A stretch of 27,085 nt of DNA from JADLEX01 sp964586775 (lineage in GTDB: Bacteria > Lernaellota > Lernaellaia > JACKCT01), in contig CAZPJD010000025.1 of the NCBI GenBank assembly GCA_964586775.1, forward strand, positions 1-27,085, in the 5' to 3' direction. Positions 1 to 7,247 of this stretch are shown one piece after another. Each line of letters opens with the position of its first letter. The stretch's first letter is position 1. The position numbers were made by a program, and so were the translations under genes. Below the pieces are notes generated by a model. That model saw only the letters and a program-made list of their open reading frames with translations. It searched no databases and was not told where the DNA came from.

Positions 1-705
<705 letters not shown>

Positions 706-709
<4 letters not shown>

Positions 710-1329
710 CTCACCGCCTTCGCGTTGCGAATGAAGTTCGCCACCGCCGCCATGTCCTTCACGCCGGGCGCGGACTCGACGCCGCTCGACACGTCCACTG
801 CGAAGGGACGCAGTCGGCGGACGACCTCGGCGACGTTGTCGGGATCGAGCCCGCCGGCAACAAACACGCGCGGCCTTGCGAGGCCCGCAAGGTTGGCGGC
901 GAGGTCGAGGTCGAACCGCCGGCCCACTCCGCCGCGCAGCTTGGAGTCGGGCGTGTCGAGCAGGATCTCGGGCCACGCCGCGATGGCCTCGTCGTCGGGC
1001 GAGAGCACGCGATCGACGGGGACGGCGCGGATGATCTCGGCCACATCGGAGAGGTCTTCGATCACGTCGGGCTCCTCGTCGCCATGGAGCTGCACCGCGT
1101 CGAGGCCCACGTCGAGGGCGATCTCGCAGATCGTCGAGATGCGCTCGTTCACGAACACGCCGACGAGCTGCACGTTGGGCGCGGCGTCGCGGATGCGCTT
1201 GGCGACGTCGGGCTCGATGCGACGCTTCGATTTGGCGAACACCACGCCCAGATACTCGGCGCCGAGGCGCTCGATTTCCCGCGCCTGCTCGGGCAGGGTC
1301 ACGCCGCAGATCTTCACGCGAACGCTCAT
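706..1329 (-). CDS. trpF: Phosphoribosylanthranilate isomerase
   Basis: TrpF catalyses the Amadori rearrangement of N-(5'-phosphoribosyl)anthranilate to CdRP, the third committed step of tryptophan synthesis, in the cytoplasm. The 207-residue product is the usual length for a stand-alone TrpF (beta/alpha)8 barrel. Strand 1 carries KICGVT with the likely general-base cysteine C8. AVQLHGDE is at about 78-85, the likely general acid D125 is in ILLDT, and the phosphate-binding region includes FVAGGLDPDN. The ATG overlaps the trpC stop (ATGA), and the stop overlaps the trpB start in the same way. It is separate from trpC here, unlike the TrpCF fusion of E. coli. Confidence 0.97.
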
Positions 1330-2108
1330 CGTCTGACCAACTCCCGAATCTTTGCGGCCGGGTCATCGCTCGTGACGATCGACTCGCCGACCAGAATCGC
1401 GTGAACCCCCGCGCGGCGCACGCGGTCCACGTCGGCCGCCGTGTGGATTCCGCTCTCGGCCACCAGCGTCGCGCTCGCGCCGACCTGCGCGGCAAGGCGG
1501 ATCGTCGTGTCGAGATCGACGACAAAGGTGTCGAGGTTGCGATTGTTCACGCCGATCACCGTCGCCCCCGCGGCCATGGCCCGCTCCAGTTCGCGCTCGT
1601 CGTGTACCTCCACCAACGGAGTCATCCTGAGCGCGGTCGCCATCTGGTGCAAGTCCCGAAGCGCCGCGTCGTCGAGCGCGCGGACGATGAGCAGCACGGC
1701 GTCCGCGCCGAGCGCGCGCGCCTCGTGGATCTGATACGGCGCGAGCAAAAAATCCTTGCGCAGCGCCGGAAGGCCCGATGCGTCGCGCGCGATACGCAGA
1801 TATTCGGGCCGCCCCTGAAAGTATCGCTCCTCGGTCAGCACGGAAATCGCGTCGGCCCCCGCGTCGCGATAGACGCGCGCGAATTGCGCGGGATCGATAT
1901 CGGCGCGCAACACACCCTTCGACGGCGACGCCTTTTTGATCTCCGCGATCAGGGCGATCCCGTCGGCGCGGTGCAGCGCGGCGCGAAAGTCGCGGGGCGG
2001 ATCGGCGGCTTCGGCCAGCGCTCGGATTTCGGCGAGCGGTACGCGCGCGGCGCGCTCGGCGGTCACGCCGCGCACGTGGTCGCAGATCGTCGTTAGAATG
2101 TCAGCCAC
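1326..2108 (-). CDS. trpC: Indole-3-glycerol phosphate synthase
   Basis: TrpC closes the indole ring: it converts CdRP to indole-3-glycerol phosphate with loss of CO2 and water. From the proposed GTG at 2108 the product is 260 residues, the normal IGPS length. Catalytic segments include IAEIKKASPSKG (E56, K58/K59), LRKDFL (K118), the VEVH glutamate E168, GVNNRNL (about 187-192) and ESGI (218-221). The frame stays open further upstream, but that part lies over trpGD and resembles nothing. The GTG start gives the canonical (M)ADILTTICDHV beginning and overlaps the trpGD stop by 8 bp. The Shine-Dalgarno is weak, so translation probably depends on coupling to trpGD. Confidence 0.95.
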   Translation of the reverse strand: MADILTTICDHVRGVTAERAARVPLAEIRALAEAADPPRDFRAALHRADGIALIAEIKKASPSKGVLRADIDPAQFARVYRDAGADAISVLTEERYFQGRPEYLRIARDASGLPALRKDFLLAPYQIHEARALGADAVLLIVRALDDAALRDLHQMATALRMTPLVEVHDERELERAMAAGATVIGVNNRNLDTFVVDLDTTIRLAAQVGASATLVAESGIHTAADVDRVRRAGVHAILVGESIVTSDDPAAKIRELVRR

Positions 2109-3684
2109 GCGTGATCTCGACAAACGTGTCCAGAACGCGCTTTGCCGCGCCCGTGTCGATGGATCGCCGCGCGGCGTCGATGCCCGCCGCGAGATCGGCG
2201 GCGATACCCGCGACAACCAGCGCGGCGGCGGCGTTGAGCAGCACCACATCGCGGCGCGGTCCCGTTTCGCCATCGAGAATGGCGAGCGCGATCGTGCGAT
2301 TGACCGGCGGCGCGCCGCCCGCCAGATCGTCGGGGCGGCAGAGCGTGAAGTCGTATCGTCGCGGGTCAATCTCGTATTCGGTGATGACACCGTCCTTCAA
2401 TTCGCAGACGCTCGTCGCGCCGGTGAGCGTGATTTCGTCGAGCCCGTCGTGGCCGTGCACCACCATCGCGCGTTCGGCACCCAGCAGGCGCAGCACCTCG
2501 GCAAAAAACCGTGTGAGTCGCGCCTCGTAGACGCCAATGAGCTGCCGCCTCGCGCCGGCCGGATTCGTGAGCGGGCCGAGCATGTTGAACAGCGTGCGGA
2601 TGCCGATCTCGCGGCGCGGCCCGGCGGCGAATTTCATCGCGCCGTGGTGCGTGGGCGCGAATGCGAATCCGAAACCCGTCGTTGCCAGTGCGCGCTCCAT
2701 GCGCTCGGAAGGCGCGTCGATCTTCGCGCCAAGTTCGGCGAGCACGTCGGCGCTGCCGCATTTGCTCGACACCGATCGGTTGCCGTGCTTGGCGACAGGC
2801 GCGCCCGCGCCCGCCGCGACAAACGCGGCCACGGTGGAGATGTTGAAGGTCTGCGCCCCGTCGCCGCCCGTGCCGCAGGTGTCGATCACTCCTTCAGGCG
2901 CGGCGAGCGGTTTCGCGAAGCGCCGCATCGTGCGCGCGCACGCGGCGATCTCCTCGGGCGTCTCGCCCTTTTGTCGCATGGCGACCAGCCACGCCGCGAT
3001 CTGCGCCGCCGTGGCGTGGCCCGACATGATGTCCTCGAGCACCTCGCCCGCGCCGTCGCCGGGCAGATGCTCGTGCTTCGTCGCGAGACGGATTCCGTCG
3101 CGGATCGTCACACGCGAGCGCCCGCCGGTGAGGAAGTTGCGCACCAGCAGGCGACCCTGCGCGGTGAGCACCGATTCGGGATGGAACTGCACGCCCTCGA
3201 CCTGAAAGTGCCGGTGACGAACGCCCATGATCTCGCCATCGGGCGCGGTGGCGGTGACGATGAGATCGGCGGGCAGCGTGTCGCGGTCGATGACGAGCGA
3301 GTGATAGCGCGCCACGGTGAGCGGGTTGTCGAGCCCGGTGAACACCATCTGCCCGTCGTGGCGGATGTCCGAAGTTTTGCCGTGCAGAAGCTGCCGCGCG
3401 CGCACGATGCGTCCGCCAAACGCCGCGCCGATCGACTGATGCCCCAGGCACACGCCGAGCACCGGGATTTTTCCCGCGAAGTGGCGGATCGCCGCGACCG
3501 AGATGCCCGCCTTGTCGGGGTCGCAGGGGCCGGGGGAGATGACGAGGCGCGCGGGCTTCATCGCTTCGATCTGCTCGATGGTCACCTCGTCGTTGCGCAC
3601 GACGCGGACCGGCTCGCCTTCCTGCTCAAAATAATGGGCGAGGTTCCAGGTGAACGAGTCGTAGTTGTCGATCAACACGAGCAT
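2101..3684 (-). CDS. trpGD: Fused anthranilate synthase glutaminase / anthranilate phosphoribosyltransferase
   Basis: This 527-residue protein joins two activities. Residues 1-190 are a class I glutamine amidotransferase that supplies ammonia to TrpE; it begins MLVLIDNYDSFTWNL and has the nucleophile C79 in GVCLGHQ and the H168/E170 pair in QFHPES. Residues from about 195 are anthranilate phosphoribosyltransferase, which adds the PRPP ribosyl group to anthranilate. That half carries DTCGTGGDG (about 268-276), KHGNRSVSSKCGSADVLAE (299-317) and NMLGPLTNP. The domain order matches the E. coli TrpGD fusion. The ATG at 3684 is 7 bp after the trpE stop; longer in-frame starts would run into trpE and lack homology. 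All key residues appear intact. Confidence 0.96.
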   Translation of the reverse strand: MLVLIDNYDSFTWNLAHYFEQEGEPVRVVRNDEVTIEQIEAMKPARLVISPGPCDPDKAGISVAAIRHFAGKIPVLGVCLGHQSIGAAFGGRIVRARQLLHGKTSDIRHDGQMVFTGLDNPLTVARYHSLVIDRDTLPADLIVTATAPDGEIMGVRHRHFQVEGVQFHPESVLTAQGRLLVRNFLTGGRSRVTIRDGIRLATKHEHLPGDGAGEVLEDIMSGHATAAQIAAWLVAMRQKGETPEEIAACARTMRRFAKPLAAPEGVIDTCGTGGDGAQTFNISTVAAFVAAGAGAPVAKHGNRSVSSKCGSADVLAELGAKIDAPSERMERALATTGFGFAFAPTHHGAMKFAAGPRREIGIRTLFNMLGPLTNPAGARRQLIGVYEARLTRFFAEVLRLLGAERAMVVHGHDGLDEITLTGATSVCELKDGVITEYEIDPRRYDFTLCRPDDLAGGAPPVNRTIALAILDGETGPRRDVVLLNAAAALVVAGIAADLAAGIDAARRSIDTGAAKRVLDTFVEITRG

Positions 3685-3691
3685 CGCGTGC

Positions 3692-5164
3692 CTACCGCCT
3701 CTCCACATGGCCCGCGGCGCCGAGCAGCACCATCGCCTTGTTGCGCGTTTCCTCGTACTCGGACTCGGGATCGGAATCGGCCACGATGCCCGCGCCCGCC
3801 TGGATGTACGCACGGTCGCCCTTCACCAAGATCGTGCGGATCGTGATGCACGAGTTCAGGTTCCCCGAGTTGCTGAAGTAGCCGACGATCCCGGCGTAGG
3901 GTCCGCGCCGCACCGGTTCGAGCTCCTCGATGATCTCCATCGCACGCACTTTCGGCGCGCCGGAAACCGTGCCCGCCGGGAATGTCGCACGGATCGCGTC
4001 GAAGGCGTTGCGTCCCTCGCGCAGTCGGCCTTCGACGTTGGAGACGATGTGCATGACGTGCGAGTAGTGCTCGACCGTCATGAACTGCGTGACCTCGACC
4101 GAGCCGGGCTCGCATACGCGCGAGAGGTCGTTGCGTCCGAGATCGACGAGCATCACGTGCTCGGCGCGTTCCTTTTCGTCCGCGAGCAGATCGCGCGCGC
4201 GCTCGGCGTCTTCGCGCGAATCCTTGCCGCGCCGCCGCGTTCCCGCGATGGGGCGCAGCGTCACGCGCCCGCTCTCGACCTTCACGTGCACCTCGGGCGA
4301 CGCGCCGATGAGCTTCAGGTCCTCGAAGTTCAGATAGAACATATACGGCGACGGATTCGTCGTGCGCAGCGAGCGGTAAAGATCGAAGGGGTCGCCCTCG
4401 AAATCCACCTCGAAACGCTGCGACAAGACGGCCTGGAGAATGTCGCCCGCGCGGATGTATTCGCGGCATCTCTCGACGGCGTCCATGAAACCCGGCTTGT
4501 CGAAGGTGCTGCGCACGCCCTCGTCGCCGAACGGCGCGCCCCGGCGCACGGGCCGCTTGACGGTGCTCGTCTGCAATTCGTTCGCAATCTGCGCGACCTT
4601 GCGCGTCGCGCGCTCCCACGCGGCCTCGGGATCGCCGTTGACGCGGGCGTAGGTGCCGATCGTCAGCATGTTCGTGACGCGATCGAATACGACGACGATC
4701 TCGGGAAACATGAAGTAAAAGTCGGGCAGGTCGAGGTCGTCGGCGTTGACCGACGGCAGCCGCTCGAAGTCGCGCACCACGTCGTACGACAGATAGCCGA
4801 CCGCGCCGCCGACGAAGGGCGGCAGCGAGGGGTCCGGCGCGGGGCGCTGCCCGGCGAACAGCTCTTCCAGCAGGCGCAGCGGGTCGCGCCCGTACTCCAC
4901 GTCGCGGGTCTCGGCGCCGGTGCGGATCGTCGCGTGGCCCGATTTGCCCTTGACGACCGTGATGGGGTCGATGCCGAGAAACGAATATCGACCGATGGCG
5001 TCACCGCCCTCGACGGATTCCAGCAGGAAGCTCTCGCGCGAGCGGGCGAGGGTCATGTACGCCGACACGGGTGTGTCGAGGTCGTGCAGAATCCGCGTGT
5101 GGACCGGCACCAGATTGCCCTCGCGGGCCAGTTCCAAGAACCTCGATTTGTCCGGCTCGATCAT
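3692..5164 (-). CDS. trpE: Anthranilate synthase component I
   Basis: TrpE makes anthranilate from chorismate using ammonia from the TrpG domain; it is the first and normally feedback-inhibited step of tryptophan synthesis. The 490-residue product has the N-terminal LLES motif (47-50) linked in the family to tryptophan binding, and then the chorismate-binding domain. That domain shows AGDILQAVLSQRF, LIGASPEVHVKV, RPIAGTRRRG, LVDLGRNDLSRV, FPAGTVSGAPKVRAMEII and GIVGYFSNSGNLNSCITIRT. The start at 5164 is chosen because GGGAGA lies 7-9 bases upstream and the protein then begins like other TrpE proteins (MIEPDKSRFLELAREGNLVPV). An upstream in-frame ATG at 5248 would have to translate through the attenuator hairpin. 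Confidence 0.97.
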   Translation of the reverse strand: MIEPDKSRFLELAREGNLVPVHTRILHDLDTPVSAYMTLARSRESFLLESVEGGDAIGRYSFLGIDPITVVKGKSGHATIRTGAETRDVEYGRDPLRLLEELFAGQRPAPDPSLPPFVGGAVGYLSYDVVRDFERLPSVNADDLDLPDFYFMFPEIVVVFDRVTNMLTIGTYARVNGDPEAAWERATRKVAQIANELQTSTVKRPVRRGAPFGDEGVRSTFDKPGFMDAVERCREYIRAGDILQAVLSQRFEVDFEGDPFDLYRSLRTTNPSPYMFYLNFEDLKLIGASPEVHVKVESGRVTLRPIAGTRRRGKDSREDAERARDLLADEKERAEHVMLVDLGRNDLSRVCEPGSVEVTQFMTVEHYSHVMHIVSNVEGRLREGRNAFDAIRATFPAGTVSGAPKVRAMEIIEELEPVRRGPYAGIVGYFSNSGNLNSCITIRTILVKGDRAYIQAGAGIVADSDPESEYEETRNKAMVLLGAAGHVERR

Positions 5165-5184
5165 CGCGCCGTCTCCCGCACCCG

Positions 5185-5214
5185 AAAAAAGAGCCACGGG
5201 GTTTCTCCCGTGGC
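5185..5214 (-). terminator. trp attenuator terminator hairpin (regions 3:4)
   Basis: Read on the minus strand, GCCACGGG (5214-5207) and CCCGTGGC (5200-5193) form a perfect 8-bp stem around a 6-base loop. Two bases later comes a run of six T (5190-5185). This is a textbook Rho-independent terminator, 20 bases before the trpE start and downstream of a Trp-rich leader peptide. It would stop transcription before trpE when tryptophan is plentiful. Confidence 0.9.
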
Positions 5215-5269
5215 CTTTGGCGTTGTCGTCTTGTCGCGCGGCGTTCACGGGCGTCCGTTTAGCGGACGC
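5207..5269 (-). promoter_or_regulatory. trp attenuator upstream hairpin (1:2) and alternative 2:3 pairing
   Basis: On the minus strand GCGTCCG (5269-5263) and CGGACGC (5257-5251) form a perfect 7-bp stem whose 5-base loop contains most of the trpL stop codon. Region 1 starts immediately after the two Trp codons (5276-5271), so a ribosome stalled there would cover it. Region 2 continues into CCCGTG (5251-5246), which can pair with CACGGG (5212-5207) in the 5' arm of the terminator. That antiterminator would prevent terminator formation. The 2:3 helix is only 6 bp plus a possible GCC/GGC extension; its strength needs a folding calculation. Confidence 0.8.
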
Positions 5270-5315
5270 GCCACCAACCCAGAAGTCGGAAATTCGCTCG
5301 AACGCCCTTGTTCAT
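5259..5315 (-). CDS. trpL: trp operon leader peptide
   Basis: An 18-codon open frame runs from the ATG at 5315 to the TAA at 5259-5261 and encodes MNKGVRANFRLLGWWRVR. Codons 14 and 15 are adjacent TGG codons. They lie directly before the 1:2 hairpin and about 57 bases before the terminator stem, the geometry expected for ribosome-mediated attenuation of trp operons. The peptide itself probably has no function; its translation senses charged tRNA-Trp. No Shine-Dalgarno sequence is visible just upstream (the ATG follows TTGTTGACGAC), so translation may be leaderless. The frame is too short to be convincing alone, but the double Trp, hairpins and trpE together make it very likely. Confidence 0.88.
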   Translation of the reverse strand: MNKGVRANFRLLGWWRVR

Positions 5316-5321
5316 GTCGTC

Positions 5322-5351
5322 AACAAAAACCGATTTCCCCGCGCGCGTCAA
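5322..5351 (-). promoter_or_regulatory. Candidate trpL promoter
   Basis: On the minus strand TTGACG (5351-5346) matches the -35 consensus at five of six positions. After an 18-base spacer comes TTTGTT (5327-5322), a poor -10 (three of six). If used, transcription would begin at about the A of the trpL ATG. No better promoter was seen between the end of the upstream gene and trpL, and a promoter inside that gene or read-through from it is equally possible. Confidence 0.35.
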
Positions 5352-5357
5352 GTGGCG

Positions 5358-7247
5358 TCAGCGGGCGGGCAGCACGTAGCCGCGGACGATCTCGAATCGG
5401 CGGGCGCGTTCCAATTCGCTTTGAAGCGCTTCGCGCAAGCGACGGGCGGTCGCGGGAGAATTCGTCGCGATATCTTGCGATTCCTCGGGATCGTACAGCA
5501 CGTCGTACAGCTCGTGGACGACGCCGCCGGGCGTCGACATGGCGATCAGCTTGTAGCGTCCGTCGAAGATCGCGCGATGCCGCGCGACTTCCACCGTGTC
5601 GGCGAAGGGCTCCCGAAACTCGGGCGGCCCGTCGAGCCCCGACCAGCGGATCATCTCGCGCGCATCGGGGTAGGGGATGCGTTCGTCCGCCGTGAGGCCC
5701 CCCGCGTCGGCGTTGCGCCATAGCGCGGTCGCAAAAACGAGTTGCCCGCGACCCGGGATCTCTCCACGCGCCACGCGCGCAAGATCGAGGCCGCTCCATG
5801 CCCGATCCAGCGGCGCGCCGACCAGTGTCGCCAGCGTGGGCGCGATGTCGGCGACGCTGACCAGATCGAAAATCCGCGCGCCCGCCGGCAGTCGAGACGG
5901 CGCGTGAAGGACGATCGGAACGCGCAGCTCGTCGGCGTGCTGCATGCGCTCGCCCGCGGCGTCCTCGTCGGCGCGCGTCGCCGTGAGCGCGACAATCGTG
6001 TCGCGGCCCGTGGGCGACGACGCGATTTCATCGACGAGCCGCGCGACCTGAGCGAGCGTGACGTCCGGCTCGTCGGGGTCATCCGGGATCCCGTGCTCAT
6101 CGATCAACGGGCGACCGATGACGATCATCGTGAAACGCGGCTCGTACACGGGCTTGGCCAGACGACGCAGCGCCTCGTCGACCACCATTTCGGGATTCGG
6201 ACCGGTCGCGAGGCTGTAGGCGGGCATTGCCACGCCGCGCTCGGCCAACGCGCCCCAGATCGGCAGCGCCGTCTTGGTTGCGACGACACCGCGCACGCGT
6301 GCGGCGCGGCGCATCGACCACACGGGCGCGCGCACGCGATCGAAGCCGGTCGCGCGTCGCGTGAAGGGTTCGCCGGCCCGATCGGCGACGAGCGTCGTCA
6401 CGTACCCGAGCGAGTGCAGCGCCGAGGTGAGGGACGCCTCGCGCGCGTGATGCGGTTCGAACGATTCGCCGCGCGCGGGGACCTCCCACGGCAACCGGCC
6501 CGTGACGATGGCGGTCGCGGCATCGGCGATCGTCGCGACGGGTACGTACGCCTCCTCAAAGACGATCGAGGATTCGAGCCACTCGGCGAAACGCGCGTCG
6601 ATCCGGGCGGCGGATTCCAGGTTCGTCGAGTTGAGCGAGGACATGACGACGAGAACGACGTCGGGTTTGCGTGGATCGCCGGGTTTGGACGGCGAGGGCA
6701 TCGCCGGCGGCTCGGCGAGAAACCACGCCGCGCACAAAGCCCCGACGAACATCGTGGCCAGACCCGCGAACGAACGATCGCGGCCGAGACGCAGGGCAAC
6801 GACCGCCGCGACAGGAAGGCACAGCGTCATCGCGAAGTCGGGCGAGTCGCGAAGGAAGTCGAGCACCCGGGACATCGCCCCATGGGGGGACCAATCGGGC
6901 GGAAGATACAGCCCGGGACGAAGCCCGAGATCGCGAACGACCAACGCGGCAACGGTGGCGGCGGAAAACGCGAACGCAATACGGCCCGCTCGCGGCGAGG
7001 GACGAATCGCCAACGGAACCGACAGGAACGCGCCGAACACCAGGTGCGCGATGAGCAGCGCCAAGTGCACCAGACCCACGTCGTTTTGGATGGCAACCGG
7101 CGCGGTGGAGTCGTTGATAAACAGCACGCCGCGCTCGACCGCCGCCGACCACGCGAGGCCCATCAACTGCATAAAGGCCACGCCGAGCGCGCCGGCGACG
7201 AAAATCGCGGCGCGACCGGTTGGCGGATGCGAGTGCGGACGCGTCAT
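5358..7247 (-). CDS. Membrane-anchored sulfatase-fold protein, probably inactive
   Basis: The 629-residue product has about five hydrophobic segments in its first 180 residues (roughly 12-34, 57-80, 88-104, 138-155, 160-178) and then a sulfatase/alkaline-phosphatase-fold domain from about 195, presumably periplasmic. The fold is supported by the KPDVVLVV strand, the VTGRLPWEVP segment, the LVSVADIAPTLATLVGAPL segment and the C-terminal HELYDVLYDPEESQDIA motif. The usual metal-binding aspartate after the first strand is replaced (VVMSSLNSTN, about 200-209). No SDHGE-like motif is present where TATRADED stands, and no Cys/Ser/Thr nucleophile aligns cleanly before TGRLP. It therefore looks catalytically degenerate. 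The ATG at 7247 overlaps the stop of the preceding sulfatase-like gene (ATGA). Substrate unknown. Confidence 0.75.
   Translation of the reverse strand: MTRPHSHPPTGRAAIFVAGALGVAFMQLMGLAWSAAVERGVLFINDSTAPVAIQNDVGLVHLALLIAHLVFGAFLSVPLAIRPSPRAGRIAFAFSAATVAALVVRDLGLRPGLYLPPDWSPHGAMSRVLDFLRDSPDFAMTLCLPVAAVVALRLGRDRSFAGLATMFVGALCAAWFLAEPPAMPSPSKPGDPRKPDVVLVVMSSLNSTNLESAARIDARFAEWLESSIVFEEAYVPVATIADAATAIVTGRLPWEVPARGESFEPHHAREASLTSALHSLGYVTTLVADRAGEPFTRRATGFDRVRAPVWSMRRAARVRGVVATKTALPIWGALAERGVAMPAYSLATGPNPEMVVDEALRRLAKPVYEPRFTMIVIGRPLIDEHGIPDDPDEPDVTLAQVARLVDEIASSPTGRDTIVALTATRADEDAAGERMQHADELRVPIVLHAPSRLPAGARIFDLVSVADIAPTLATLVGAPLDRAWSGLDLARVARGEIPGRGQLVFATALWRNADAGGLTADERIPYPDAREMIRWSGLDGPPEFREPFADTVEVARHRAIFDGRYKLIAMSTPGGVVHELYDVLYDPEESQDIATNSPATARRLREALQSELERARRFEIVRGYVLPAR

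Noticed and set aside
1936..3846. Long plus-strand open frame across the trp genes
   Set aside because: It is antisense to trpC, trpGD and the end of trpE, is rich in Arg/Ala/His and has no recognisable domain.
5165..5248. N-terminal extension of TrpE from an ATG at 5248
   Set aside because: The extra 28 residues come from the attenuator region, have no TrpE homology and would require translating through the terminator hairpin; the ATG at 5164 has a good ribosome-binding site.
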